A stretch of 64,000 nt of DNA from contig NZ_JAHWFK010000005.1 in NCBI RefSeq assembly GCF_019710575.1, forward strand, positions 186,001 to 250,000, read 5' to 3'. The notes under the pieces are model-generated. The model saw only the letters and a list, made by a program, of their open reading frames with translations, was not told where the DNA came from and made no database searches. Positions 36,909-45,726 of the stretch are shown one piece after another. The stretch's first letter is position 1. The number at the start of each line of letters is the position of its first letter. Position numbers and translations under genes: made by a program. This stretch comes from Paractinoplanes polyasparticus. Its GTDB lineage: Bacteria; Actinomycetota; Actinomycetes; Mycobacteriales; Micromonosporaceae.

Positions 36909-39427
36909 TCGGGCGCGAGGGACCGCTCGCCACGATCGCCGAGGCTGTGTCGGCCGGCCGGTCGGTGCTGGTCGGCGGGGAACGGGGCGCCGGCCGCACC
37001 ACCGTTCTGGCCGAGGCGGCCCGCCGCTTCACCGCCGCGGGCGGATCGGTGCTGGCCACGCGGGTGCTGGCCGGGGACGGCGAGGTGCCCCTGGCCGTGC
37101 TGCAACGACTGCTGGCGCCCGTCCGCGACCTGGTTCATCGGCTGCCGCCGCCGGCCCGCCGCACGCTGGACAGTCTGTTCGGCACCGCCGGCCCGGAACA
37201 CGGACCCGTGCCGTCGGCCGAGGCGCTGGCCGGCGCCGTGGCCGACCTGGCCGCGGCGCTGACGGCGGACGGCCGCTGGCTGTGGTGCGTGGACGACCTG
37301 CACCGGTGCGACCCGTCGTCAGCCTCGGCGATCGCCTCGGCGCCCGGCATCCCGGTCGTCGCGACCACGCCCGCGCCGGCGTCCCGTTCCGGCTGGACCG
37401 TCGTCACCCTGCCGCCGCTCAGCCGGAGCGCCTCGGGCGAGCTGCTTGCCGCTCTTCCCGGCGTCTCGGCGCACCCGGCCGCCCACATCGTGTCGGCTCA
37501 GGCCGGGGGCAATCCGCTGGCGCTGACGGAGCTGGCGCGGACGCTCCCTCACCCGTCGGCGGCGCCGGCCACAGCCACCGAGCTGCCGGTGCCGGCTCGA
37601 CTCCGCGACGCTCTCGCCTCCGGGGTCGCCGGTCTCGGCCCGGACGCGTCGGCCGCCGCGGTGCTGGCCGCCGTCGCCGCCGAGACACCGGCGCCCGGGA
37701 TGACCGGCGCGCTGAACGACCTCATCGCCCCGGCGGTCTGGGATCACCTCGCCGGCGCCGGCATCGTGCGGCCGGGCCGGCGCCACCGCCTCACCCATCC
37801 GATCGTCCGGGCGGCAGTGCTGGAGCGGGCCGGTCTCGCGGTGGAGCAGGCCGCCCGGCGGCAACTCGCAGCGCGACTCGCCCCGGACAGCCCCGCTCGC
37901 GCGTGGCACCTCGCCCGTGGCGGCCGCCCGCTGAGCGACAGGCACACGGCAGCCCTCGAGCGGGCCGGGTTCCGGCTCGCGGCGACCGGCCGACTGCGCC
38001 CGGCGGCGTACGCGCTGGCGATGGCGGCCGAGCACACGCCACCGTGCGGCCCGGCACGGGAACGCCGCAACCAGGCCGTCCACTGTGCCCGGTCGGCCGG
38101 GGAGGTGGCGTGGGCCGAGCAGCTCGCCGGGGCCGACGCCGCCGCCGCGACCACGATCGTCGACCTCGTCGGGTGGGCCTGGCTGCGGGGTGACGACGCA
38201 GCCCGGGACGGCCTGCGCGCGGCCCTGACGTCCGGACCGGACGACGAGGAGGGCGCCCTGCCGGCCTGGGCCGCGGCGATCGTCGACGACGCCGACGCCG
38301 AGGGCCGGATCGCGCGGGCCCTGCTCGAGGACGGGCCCCCCGTGGCCCTGGCGGGAGTCACGCCGGCCCAGCAGTGGACCTTCTCCGGAGTGATGGCGCT
38401 GGCCCGGCACGAGACCGGGCGGGCCCGGCGGCACCTGCGCCGGGCGGCGGACCTGAGCCCGGACGAGGGCGACCAGCGTCCGATCGCGCTGACCGCGCTG
38501 GCCTGGGCCGAGTTCGACGCCGGCGACCTGGACCGGGCGGACGACATCGCGGTGGCGGCGTTGCACCACGCGGAGGCGGCCGATGACGTGACCGCCGCCG
38601 TGCGGGTGGGCGCCGCCACCGTACGCGCCGCGGTGGCCCTGCTGCGCGACCGGGACGACCGCGCGGAGCGGCTGCGGGACGTCCTCGACGGACCGGTGCC
38701 CGCCGCGCCGGCGCACGAGCAGCGCCTGATCCGGGCCCGGGGACAGGCCGACGCCGTCGCCGGCGAGTTCGACCTGGCCTACCGCCGGCTGCGACGGCTC
38801 TACGGCGACGACGGCCGGCCGATCCACTACCGCGTCTCCGATCTCGGCCTGGCCGACCTGGTGAGTGTGGCGGTCGCGCTCGACCGGCCCGGCGACGTTG
38901 CCGCGATCGTGGCCGGGGCCGAGTCGCGGGTCCTCGCCTTGCGATCGGTCCGGCTCACCGCCATCTGGCAGCGGGCCCGCGCCCTGCTCGCCGGGCCGGA
39001 CGCCGAGGCGGAGGCGCACTACGAACTCTCGCTGGCCGACCCCGGCACCGGGCAGTGGCCCCTCGAACGGGCCGCGGCCGGTGTCGACTACGCCCGCTGG
39101 CTTCGCCGGCGCCGCCGCCCGGCCGCGTCCCGGGCCCTGCTCGAGGAGGCCCGGGACGTCTTCGCCGCAGCCCGGCTGCCGGCCTGGCAGGCGCGGGCCG
39201 GCAGCGAACTGGCCGCGGCCACCGCCCCGGCCCGTCGGGAACTCGGCGCCCGGCTCACGCCGCAGCAGCACCAGGTGGTCCGGCTGGCGGCGCAGGGTCT
39301 CACCAACCAGCAGATCGCCACCCGGCTGGCCCTGTCGCCACGGACCGTCGCCACACATCTGTCCCGGGCGTTCCCCGTCCTGGGAGTCACCCGCCGCAGC
39401 CAGCTCCGATCAGTGGTCGACCCCTGA
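36905..39427 (+). CDS. second LAL-type regulator, degenerate P-loop
   Basis: This 840-residue relative of the preceding protein lacks the usual long N-terminal lead. The P-loop reads GERGAGRTT, with arginine in place of the invariant Walker A lysine, while Walker B WCVDDLHRCD is kept. The segment after Walker B (about 138-190) is much shorter than in normal LAL ATPase domains. TPR-like helices and a full C-terminal LuxR helix-turn-helix (LTPQQHQVVRLAAQGLTNQQIA) remain. ATP hydrolysis is probably impaired, so it may work as a partner or inhibitor of the first LAL protein. It ends 15 bp from a convergent hydrolase gene. Confidence 0.9.
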   Translation: MIGREGPLATIAEAVSAGRSVLVGGERGAGRTTVLAEAARRFTAAGGSVLATRVLAGDGEVPLAVLQRLLAPVRDLVHRLPPPARRTLDSLFGTAGPEHGPVPSAEALAGAVADLAAALTADGRWLWCVDDLHRCDPSSASAIASAPGIPVVATTPAPASRSGWTVVTLPPLSRSASGELLAALPGVSAHPAAHIVSAQAGGNPLALTELARTLPHPSAAPATATELPVPARLRDALASGVAGLGPDASAAAVLAAVAAETPAPGMTGALNDLIAPAVWDHLAGAGIVRPGRRHRLTHPIVRAAVLERAGLAVEQAARRQLAARLAPDSPARAWHLARGGRPLSDRHTAALERAGFRLAATGRLRPAAYALAMAAEHTPPCGPARERRNQAVHCARSAGEVAWAEQLAGADAAAATTIVDLVGWAWLRGDDAARDGLRAALTSGPDDEEGALPAWAAAIVDDADAEGRIARALLEDGPPVALAGVTPAQQWTFSGVMALARHETGRARRHLRRAADLSPDEGDQRPIALTALAWAEFDAGDLDRADDIAVAALHHAEAADDVTAAVRVGAATVRAAVALLRDRDDRAERLRDVLDGPVPAAPAHEQRLIRARGQADAVAGEFDLAYRRLRRLYGDDGRPIHYRVSDLGLADLVSVAVALDRPGDVAAIVAGAESRVLALRSVRLTAIWQRARALLAGPDAEAEAHYELSLADPGTGQWPLERAAAGVDYARWLRRRRRPAASRALLEEARDVFAAARLPAWQARAGSELAAATAPARRELGARLTPQQHQVVRLAAQGLTNQQIATRLALSPRTVATHLSRAFPVLGVTRRSQLRSVVDP

Positions 39428-39442
39428 TGACAGGCGCGAGAG

Positions 39443-40153
39443 TCAGGCCGTGGCGCGGGCGGCGGTCTCGATCACGTCGGCGACCTGCTCCGGGCTGTGG
39501 TGCATGACCAGGTGGGGCGCGTCGATCTCGACGACCTCGCGCAGCCCGGCCCGCTTGTAGCCGAACCGCTCGACGTCCGGGTTGATGGTGTGGTCGGCCG
39601 ACGAGACGATGCCCCACGCGGGCTTGGTCTTCCACGCCGTGACCGCCGCCGGTTCGCCGAACGCGGCCGCCGACAACGGGCGCTGCGACACCGCCAGCAC
39701 CTCGGCCACTCGCGGGTCGACGCCGGCCGCGAACACCCGCGGGAAGGCCTCGACGACGACCGAGACGTCGGTGCCGGGCTCGCCGCCGGCAACCGGGTAC
39801 GGCGTGTAGACCAGGTTGGCGGCCAGGTCGGAGTCGGGGAAGCCGCCCTGCAGCTGGCCCAGGCTCTCGCCGACCTCGAGCGCGTAGCCGGACACGTAGA
39901 CCAGCGCGGAAACGTTGTCCGCCACACCGGCCACGGTGATGACGGCGCCGCCGTACGAGTGCCCGGCCAGCACCACCGGGCCGTCGATCGACTCGACGAA
40001 CGCCTTCACGGACGCGGCGTCCTCGGCCAGGCTGCGGTTGTAGACCGGGGGCACGAACACGGTGTGCCCCCGGTCGAGCAGCAGCCGGGTGACCGGCGCC
40101 CAGGACGCCGAGTCGGCGAACGCGCCGTGCACCAGGACGATGGTTGAGGACAT
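39443..40153 (-). CDS. alpha/beta-fold hydrolase
   Basis: A 236-residue hydrolase with the oxyanion HGAFADS motif (9-15), nucleophile elbow GHSYGG, and a C-terminal His in IDAPHLVMHH. It resembles the small salicylate-esterase/methylesterase-like group that is abundant in actinomycetes. The substrate is unknown. A perfect 16-bp palindrome 27 bp upstream suggests dedicated repression, and AAGGGAA lies 5 nt before the ATG. It follows the kynurenine operon on the same strand but is separated by 144 bp. Confidence 0.9.
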   Translation of the reverse strand: MSSTIVLVHGAFADSASWAPVTRLLLDRGHTVFVPPVYNRSLAEDAASVKAFVESIDGPVVLAGHSYGGAVITVAGVADNVSALVYVSGYALEVGESLGQLQGGFPDSDLAANLVYTPYPVAGGEPGTDVSVVVEAFPRVFAAGVDPRVAEVLAVSQRPLSAAAFGEPAAVTAWKTKPAWGIVSSADHTINPDVERFGYKRAGLREVVEIDAPHLVMHHSPEQVADVIETAARATA

Positions 40154-40179
40154 GTCGATTCCCTTCGCGGAACTGAGCA

Positions 40180-40195
40180 GATGAACATGTTCATC
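40180..40195. promoter_or_regulatory. 16-bp perfect palindrome, candidate operator
   Basis: GATGAACATGTTCATC is a perfect palindrome 27 bp upstream of the hydrolase start. The form suits a MarR- or TetR-type dimer. The regulator is not encoded next door. Confidence 0.5.
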
Positions 40196-40297
40196 GTCGT
40201 CAGGGCCCGGGGAACCGTCGTCCGTCGAAATACTCAGCCACCCGCCGGAACCGGTGTGACAGCGGTCGCGCGGTGGCTGTGCCGCGATTCGTCGGGA

Positions 40298-41287
40298 TCA
40301 GCCGAACAGGTAACGGGACGCGTTGTCGACGAGGAGCTTCCGCTGCTGGTCCGGGGTGAGGAACGAGGCGGTGCGGACGACGTTCCCGGCCGGGCGCTCG
40401 CCCAGCGGGTACGGGTAGTCGCTGCCCACCACGACGCGGTCCTCGCCCATGGTGTCGACCAGCAGGCGCAGCGCCGGCTCGCTGAAGACCACCGAGTCGA
40501 CGTAGAGGCGGTCGGTGTACTCGCTGGGCGGCCGGGTGGAGCGCCCCCGCACGAGGTCGCCGCGCCGGTGCCAGGCGTTGTCGGCCCGGCCCAGCCAGTA
40601 CGGGAAGCTGCCGCCACCGTGGGCGAAGCAGAGCCGCAGCGACGGCGGCACCCGGTCGAGCACGCCGCCCAGGATCAGGGCCAGGGCCGACAGGTGGGTC
40701 TCGGCCGGCATCCCGGTGAGCCAGCGCGCCATCCAGCGGTCGAGACGCGGCCCGTCCGGCATGTCCCACGGGTGCACGAAGACCGGCGCGCCCACGGCCG
40801 CGCAGTGCTGCAGGAACTCGACGATGCCGGCGGCGTCGAGGTCCTGGTCGCCGACGTGGTTGCCGATCTCGACCCCGACGTGCCCGTTGGCCATCGACCG
40901 GTCGAGCTCGGCGCAGGCGGCCTCCGGATCCTGCAGGGGCACCTGGCAGAACGGGATGAACCGCGGGTCGCCGCCCGTCACGGACAGGGTCAGGTCGTTG
41001 AAGATGCGGGACAGCGCCGCCGCCTGGGCCGGGGTGCGGTCGTAGCCGAAGAAGACCGGCGTCGGCGACACGACCTGCCGGTCCACCCCGTCGAGATCCA
41101 TGTCCGCCCGCCGTACGTCCCGATCCCAGCACGACGATTCGATCCGGCGGAACTCGGTGTCGCGCACCATGATGATCGCTTCGCGCTCGGAGGAGATCTT
41201 GAGCCAGGGCCAGCCGGCGCCGCCGCACTCCACGTCGAGGTCCGGCCAGCCCTTGGGCACGACGTGGGTGTGCACGTCGATAGTCAA
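40298..41287 (-). CDS. nbaD: 2-amino-3-carboxymuconate-6-semialdehyde decarboxylase (ACMSD)
   Basis: A 329-residue amidohydrolase-fold decarboxylase. The zinc motif HTH occurs in IDVHTHVVP at the very N-terminus, with a second histidine in VFVHPWDMP, CFAHGGG, and a final Asp in VVGSDYPYPLGE. Its position after 3-hydroxyanthranilate dioxygenase makes the ACMSD assignment firm: it turns 2-amino-3-carboxymuconate semialdehyde into 2-aminomuconate semialdehyde and diverts it from quinolinate/NAD. The start appears to be a TTG at 41287, 3 bp after the preceding stop. It is the last gene of the eight-gene operon. Confidence 0.92.
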   Translation of the reverse strand: MTIDVHTHVVPKGWPDLDVECGGAGWPWLKISSEREAIIMVRDTEFRRIESSCWDRDVRRADMDLDGVDRQVVSPTPVFFGYDRTPAQAAALSRIFNDLTLSVTGGDPRFIPFCQVPLQDPEAACAELDRSMANGHVGVEIGNHVGDQDLDAAGIVEFLQHCAAVGAPVFVHPWDMPDGPRLDRWMARWLTGMPAETHLSALALILGGVLDRVPPSLRLCFAHGGGSFPYWLGRADNAWHRRGDLVRGRSTRPPSEYTDRLYVDSVVFSEPALRLLVDTMGEDRVVVGSDYPYPLGERPAGNVVRTASFLTPDQQRKLLVDNASRYLFG

Positions 41288-41290
41288 GCC

Positions 41291-41806
41291 TCAGCCCTTT
41301 CCGGGGTGCAGCGCGCCGCAGTTCTCGCACGTGCGCGCCTTCTCGTCCGCGTAGAACGCGGTGAACACGGGCGGCAGGTCCGCCACGATGTCGCGCACCT
41401 GGAGCTCGACCTCGTGCACCAGGTGATCGCACTCGAAGCAGTACCACTGGAACTTCTCCAGCGTGCCCTCCTCGCGCACCCGCTCGACGACCAGGCCGAT
41501 CGAGCCCGGCTCGGGGCGCTGCGGCGAGTGCGGCGTGTTGCCCGGCAGCACCCACATCTCGCCCTCGCGGATGTGCACGTCCTTCGGGCCCTCGGGCGTC
41601 ATGGTCTTGACGTGCATGTTGCCCTTGACCTGATAGAAGAACTCCTCGTAGGGATCGACGTGGAAGTCGGTCCGCGAGTTCGGGCCGCCGACCACCATGA
41701 CGATGAAGTCGTCGCCGGTCGGGAACATCTGCTTGTTGCCGACCGGCGGCTTGAGCAGGTGCTTGTTGTCCTCGATCCAGCCCGGGAAGTTGATCGGGTC
41801 GGTCAT
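41291..41806 (-). CDS. nbaC: 3-hydroxyanthranilate 3,4-dioxygenase
   Basis: A 171-residue cupin dioxygenase. Iron ligands are visible in [14 protein letters not shown] (His49, Glu55) and GNTPHSP (His). The C-terminus carries two CxxC pairs (CFEC and CENC) that form the rubredoxin-like iron site of the bacterial enzymes. It opens the ring of 3-hydroxyanthranilate. It has an excellent AAGGAGG ribosome-binding site 4 nt upstream and overlaps the deaminase gene by 4 bp (ATGA). Confidence 0.95.
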   Translation of the reverse strand: MTDPINFPGWIEDNKHLLKPPVGNKQMFPTGDDFIVMVVGGPNSRTDFHVDPYEEFFYQVKGNMHVKTMTPEGPKDVHIREGEMWVLPGNTPHSPQRPEPGSIGLVVERVREEGTLEKFQWYCFECDHLVHEVELQVRDIVADLPPVFTAFYADEKARTCENCGALHPGKG

Positions 41807-42225
41807 GACGCCTCCTTGGACGGCAACACAGCGACAGCTTGGATCTCGATCAGAAGGTGCGGGTGGGGCAGCTGGTGCACGGCCACCGTCGTCCGCGACG
41901 GACCGTCGACGTCGAAGAACTCGGCATAGACGGCGTTGTAGCCGCCGAAGTCGTTCATGTTCACCAGATACGTCGTGATCTGCACGACGTCGTCCAGCGT
42001 GGCGCCGACCGAGGCCAGGATGTCGGCGATGTTGGTGATCACCGCGCGCGTCTGCACGGCGATGTCGAGCGAGGTGGTGCCCAGGGCGTCGGCCGAGGCG
42101 CCGGCGATGGTGTTGTCCGGCAACCGGCTGCTGGTGCCGCTCACGAAGGCGAACCCGTTGGCCACCTTGACGTGCGGGAACCGGCCCCGCGGGGTGGCCT
42201 TGCCGTCCACCAGCTTCCCGGTCAC
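41803..42225 (-). CDS. nbaF: RidA-family 2-aminomuconate deaminase
   Basis: A 140-residue RidA/YjgF-fold protein with [10 protein letters not shown], a central [21 protein letters not shown] segment, and the conserved [10 protein letters not shown] (Arg110) of the family. Within this operon it corresponds to 2-aminomuconate deaminase, which turns 2-aminomuconate into 4-oxalocrotonate. General RidA enamine/imine deaminases look alike, so the assignment rests on context. It overlaps both neighbours by 4 bp. Confidence 0.88.
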   Translation of the reverse strand: MTGKLVDGKATPRGRFPHVKVANGFAFVSGTSSRLPDNTIAGASADALGTTSLDIAVQTRAVITNIADILASVGATLDDVVQITTYLVNMNDFGGYNAVYAEFFDVDGPSRTTVAVHQLPHPHLLIEIQAVAVLPSKEAS

Positions 42226-42920
42226 GACGAGGCCCTCAGCGAGGCTGATCCCAGACCCTCGACTTCCACTCGTACGCTCTGGCCCGGCCCCACCGGCACG
42301 GCCGCGGTGGCCGCGCCGGCCAGGACGATCCAGTCGTCCTCGAGCGTGCCGGCCAGCCGCAGCGCCTCGGCGAACGCCTCCCGCGGGTCGCCCAGGATCG
42401 CTGCCGTGGAGCCGCTTTCGACCACCTCGTCGTCGACCAGCAGGCGCACGTCGAGATCATCGACGGCCGGCGGAACGGGCTGCCACGGGCCGACCACGAA
42501 CCCGGCGGCCGACGTGTTGTCGGCGATCACCTCGTCCAGGGTGAACTTGAAGTCGAGCCAGCGCGAGTCGATCACCTCGAGGGCCGGCGCGACGGCCGCG
42601 ATCGCCCCGTCGCGCACCAGGAACGCCACCTCGGGCTCGACCTTGGGGTGGATGCGCGGGCCGAGGTCGAGCAGGCCGCCGTCCTCGATCCGCATGGCGT
42701 CGGTCAGCCGGCCCCAGATGACCGAGTCGACGCCCATCTGCCGCATCTTGGCCTTGCTGGTGAGGCCGAGCTTGACGCCCACGCACGTCTCGCCGCGGGC
42801 CAGCCGCAGGTCGACCACCTCGCGCTGCACCGCGTACGGGTCGGCGATCTCGTGCCCGCCCCCGGGGAGCTCGGTGGCCGAGGTGAGGGCGTTGTCGAGG
42901 GCAAGAGCGAGCGGTGTCAT
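42222..42920 (-). CDS. nbaG: 4-oxalocrotonate decarboxylase (hydratase/decarboxylase family)
   Basis: A 232-residue fumarylacetoacetate-hydrolase-like enzyme of the 2-oxopent-4-enoate hydratase / 4-oxalocrotonate decarboxylase family. Metal-binding and family motifs are [22 protein letters not shown] (Glu-x-Glu), and [22 protein letters not shown]. Hydratase and decarboxylase cannot be told apart safely by eye. In the order dehydrogenase-decarboxylase-deaminase of known 2-aminomuconate pathways, decarboxylase fits best. The hydratase, aldolase and acetaldehyde dehydrogenase that would finish the route are not in this window. Confidence 0.88.
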   Translation of the reverse strand: MTPLALALDNALTSATELPGGGHEIADPYAVQREVVDLRLARGETCVGVKLGLTSKAKMRQMGVDSVIWGRLTDAMRIEDGGLLDLGPRIHPKVEPEVAFLVRDGAIAAVAPALEVIDSRWLDFKFTLDEVIADNTSAAGFVVGPWQPVPPAVDDLDVRLLVDDEVVESGSTAAILGDPREAFAEALRLAGTLEDDWIVLAGAATAAVPVGPGQSVRVEVEGLGSASLRASS

Positions 42921-44419
42921 GACATGTCCACGCAGACGTTGGTGTACTCGGAGTAGAAGTCGAGCGAGTGGCGGCCGCCCTCGCGGCCCACGCCCGAGGC
43001 CCGCATGCCGCCGAACGGCGTGCGCAGGTCGCGCAGGAACCAGGTGTTGATCCAGACCAGGCCGACGTCGAGTTGCGCGCCGGCTCGCAGCGCCCGGCCC
43101 ACGTCGCGGGTCCAGACCGTTCCGGCCAGCCCGTACGCGCTGTCGTTGGCCAGCGCGAAGGCCTCGTCCTCGTCGTCGAACGGCGCGAGGTGGCAGATCG
43201 GCCCGAAGATCTCTTCCCGTACGGTGCGGGCGTCCTGACCGAGGCCGGTGATCACGGTCGGCTCGATGTAGGAGCCGCCGTCGCGCTCGTCACCGAAGTG
43301 CGGCACGCCGCCGCCGGCCAGCACCGTCGCGCCCTCGGAGCGGGCCAGGTCGTAGTAGCCCAGCACCTTGTCCCGGTGGGCCTTGGAGATCAGCGGCATG
43401 GTGCCGGTGGTCTCGTCGGACGGCCAGCCGTAGGTCAGCTCGCGAGCCCGGGCGGCCAGCCGCTCGGCGAATTCGTCGAAGATCGACCGGTGCACGTACA
43501 GCCGTTCGGTGCACAGGCAGACCTGCCCGCCGTTGGTGAAGCTGGACCGCACGCTGCCCGCCACCGCCGCGTCGAGGTCGGCGTCGGCGAAGACCAGGCC
43601 GGCGTTCTTGCCGCCGAGCTCGAACGACACCGGCTTCACGCCCGGAGCGGCCGCGCGCATGATGGCCGCGCCGGTGGCCGACTCGCCGGTGAAGGTGATC
43701 GCGTCCACGCCGGGGTGGGTGGTGAGCCACTCGCCGGCCGCGTCGGGGCCGTGGCCGTGCACGAGGTTGAACACGCCCTCGGGCACGCCGGCCGCGGCCA
43801 TCACCTCGGCCAGCACGGTGGCCGAGGCCGGAGTCTCCTCGCTGGGCTTCACGATGACCGCGTTGCCGCACGCCAGCGCGGGTGCCACCTTCCAGGTGAG
43901 CAGCAGCAGGGGCAGGTTCCAGGGCACGATGATCGCGACGACGCCCATCGGCTTGCGGACGGCGTAGTTGAGCGCGCGCCCGCCGCCGGCGGTGGCCGTG
44001 GTGAACGACTCGGTGCCGGTCGCGGCCACGACGTCGGCGAAGGCCCGGAAGTTGGCCGCGCCGCGCGGGATGTCGAGCGTACGGGCCTGGGTCAGGGTCT
44101 TGCCGGTGTCGGCGACCTCGGCCGTGACCAGGTCGTCGAAGCGGCGCTCGAGCTCGTCGGCGATGCGGCGGAGCACTGTGGCGCGTTCCTGCTCGGTCGT
44201 GCGGCCCCACGGACCGCGGACGGCGGCCCGGGCGGCGGCGACCGCGTCGTCCACCGTGGACCGGTCGGACTCGGTGACCGAGAAGACGGTCTCACCGGTG
44301 ACCGGCGACGCCTTGGCGAACGTGGCGGTGGCCGCGCGGAACTCCCCCGCGACGAAGTTGCGCAGCAGCGGCGGATCGCCGGCCGGGCGGCCGGTGACCA
44401 GCGTCGGGTCCCAGTTCAT
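42917..44419 (-). CDS. nbaE: 2-aminomuconate 6-semialdehyde dehydrogenase
   Basis: A 500-residue aldehyde dehydrogenase. It has IIVPWNLPLLLLTWK (cofactor pocket), the FTGESATG Rossmann turn, the glutamate in SFELGGKNAG, and the catalytic cysteine in GGQVCLCTER. It oxidises 2-aminomuconate semialdehyde (or hydroxymuconic semialdehyde) with NAD+. Context among kmo, ACMSD and the deaminase decides the substrate. It overlaps kmo by 4 bp and the decarboxylase gene by 4 bp. Confidence 0.93.
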   Translation of the reverse strand: MNWDPTLVTGRPAGDPPLLRNFVAGEFRAATATFAKASPVTGETVFSVTESDRSTVDDAVAAARAAVRGPWGRTTEQERATVLRRIADELERRFDDLVTAEVADTGKTLTQARTLDIPRGAANFRAFADVVAATGTESFTTATAGGGRALNYAVRKPMGVVAIIVPWNLPLLLLTWKVAPALACGNAVIVKPSEETPASATVLAEVMAAAGVPEGVFNLVHGHGPDAAGEWLTTHPGVDAITFTGESATGAAIMRAAAPGVKPVSFELGGKNAGLVFADADLDAAVAGSVRSSFTNGGQVCLCTERLYVHRSIFDEFAERLAARARELTYGWPSDETTGTMPLISKAHRDKVLGYYDLARSEGATVLAGGGVPHFGDERDGGSYIEPTVITGLGQDARTVREEIFGPICHLAPFDDEDEAFALANDSAYGLAGTVWTRDVGRALRAGAQLDVGLVWINTWFLRDLRTPFGGMRASGVGREGGRHSLDFYSEYTNVCVDMS

Positions 44420-45726
44420 CGCCCCACCCGCCGGATCAGCGCGGCCGCGGCCAGGGCGACCAGCGTGCCGGCGACCGCGCCGACGGCCTGGTGCTGCCGC
44501 CGGACGCGCCGGCGGACCTCGGCGTACGGCGTGGTCGAGAAGGACACCAGCTCGTAGCGCGAGACGTACCGGCCGGGCAGCCATCGCTCCAGCGTGTGCT
44601 CGACGTTCTTGCCCAGCTTGAAGAACGGGTCGGCCACCTTGTCGCGCATCTCGACGAAGTTGGCCAGAGCCATCTCGGCGATCGCCTCCGAGTTCTCGCG
44701 GCGGCCCCGCTCGTAGCGGGGCAGGGCCGCGGCCCAGTCGTCGCCGGTGGCGTCGAGGCAGCGGTCGAGCTCGACCACGTCCTCGAACGAGGCGTTGGCG
44801 CCCTGGCCGTAGAACGGGACGATGGCGTGGGCGGCGTCGCCGATGAGCGCCACCCGGCCCAGCATCTGCCAGGGCGCGCACTTGACCGTGCCGAGCACGC
44901 CGACCGGGTTGTGCCGGTAGTCGTCGACCAGGTTCGGGATCAGCTCGAGCAGGTCGGGGTACTGCGAACGGAAGTGCCGCTCGACCGCGGCCGGGCTGCC
45001 CAGCGAGGCGAAGCTGCCGGCGCCGGCGTTGGGCCAGAACAGCGTGCCGGTGAACGAGCGGTCGGGGTTGGGCAGCGCGATCATCATCGAGGTGCCGCGC
45101 GGCCAGATGTGCAACGCGCCCGGATCGAGGGCGTACTCGCCGTCGCGGGCCGGGATGGTCAGCTCCTTGTAGCCGTAGTCGAGGAAGCTCACCGTCTCGG
45201 TGAAGCCGTCCCCCGCGTACGCCTTGAGCAGTCCCCGCGTCGCCGAGCCGGCGCCGTCGGCCCCCAGCACGATGTCGGCCTTGGCGTGGCTGCCGTCGGC
45301 GAAGCCGAGCGTGCCCGTCTCGGGGTCGAGCGCGGTCAGCGGGTGGTCGAAGTGGAGGGTCACGCCCGCGGTGGCGCTCGCGGCGTCGAGCAGCGCGTCG
45401 TTGAGCGCGCCCCGGCCGATCGAGTTGATCGCCCGGTCGGCCGAGACGCTGTACGGCTGGAAGTTGGTCTCGCCGCCCAGCGGATGCACCATGCGACCGC
45501 GCATCGGCAGCGCGTCCGCGAGCACCTGCTCGTCGAGGCCGATCCGCCGCAGCGCGTCGATGCCCCGCTCGGAGAGCGCCAGGTTGATCGAGCGGCCGCG
45601 CTCGGCCCCGGTCACCCGCGGGTCGGGGCGGCGCTCGTACAGGTCGACCGTGTAGCCCCGCCGGCCCAGGTAACAAGCGAGCAGGCTGCCGCACAGCCCG
45701 GCGCCCACGACCGCGATCCGAGTCAC
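44416..45726 (-). CDS. kmo: kynurenine 3-monooxygenase
   Basis: A 436-residue FAD monooxygenase. The dinucleotide-binding GAGLCGSLLACYL motif lies at the N-terminus, RSINLALSERGIDALR is the kynurenine-monooxygenase signature, and GDAAHAIVPFYGQGANASFED is the FAD ribityl-binding motif. A C-terminal hydrophobic helix (AVAGTLVALAAAALI) likely anchors it to the membrane, as in some homologues. It hydroxylates L-kynurenine using NADPH and O2. It starts at a GTG overlapping the kynU stop (GTGA). Confidence 0.95.
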   Translation of the reverse strand: MTRIAVVGAGLCGSLLACYLGRRGYTVDLYERRPDPRVTGAERGRSINLALSERGIDALRRIGLDEQVLADALPMRGRMVHPLGGETNFQPYSVSADRAINSIGRGALNDALLDAASATAGVTLHFDHPLTALDPETGTLGFADGSHAKADIVLGADGAGSATRGLLKAYAGDGFTETVSFLDYGYKELTIPARDGEYALDPGALHIWPRGTSMMIALPNPDRSFTGTLFWPNAGAGSFASLGSPAAVERHFRSQYPDLLELIPNLVDDYRHNPVGVLGTVKCAPWQMLGRVALIGDAAHAIVPFYGQGANASFEDVVELDRCLDATGDDWAAALPRYERGRRENSEAIAEMALANFVEMRDKVADPFFKLGKNVEHTLERWLPGRYVSRYELVSFSTTPYAEVRRRVRRQHQAVGAVAGTLVALAAAALIRRVGR

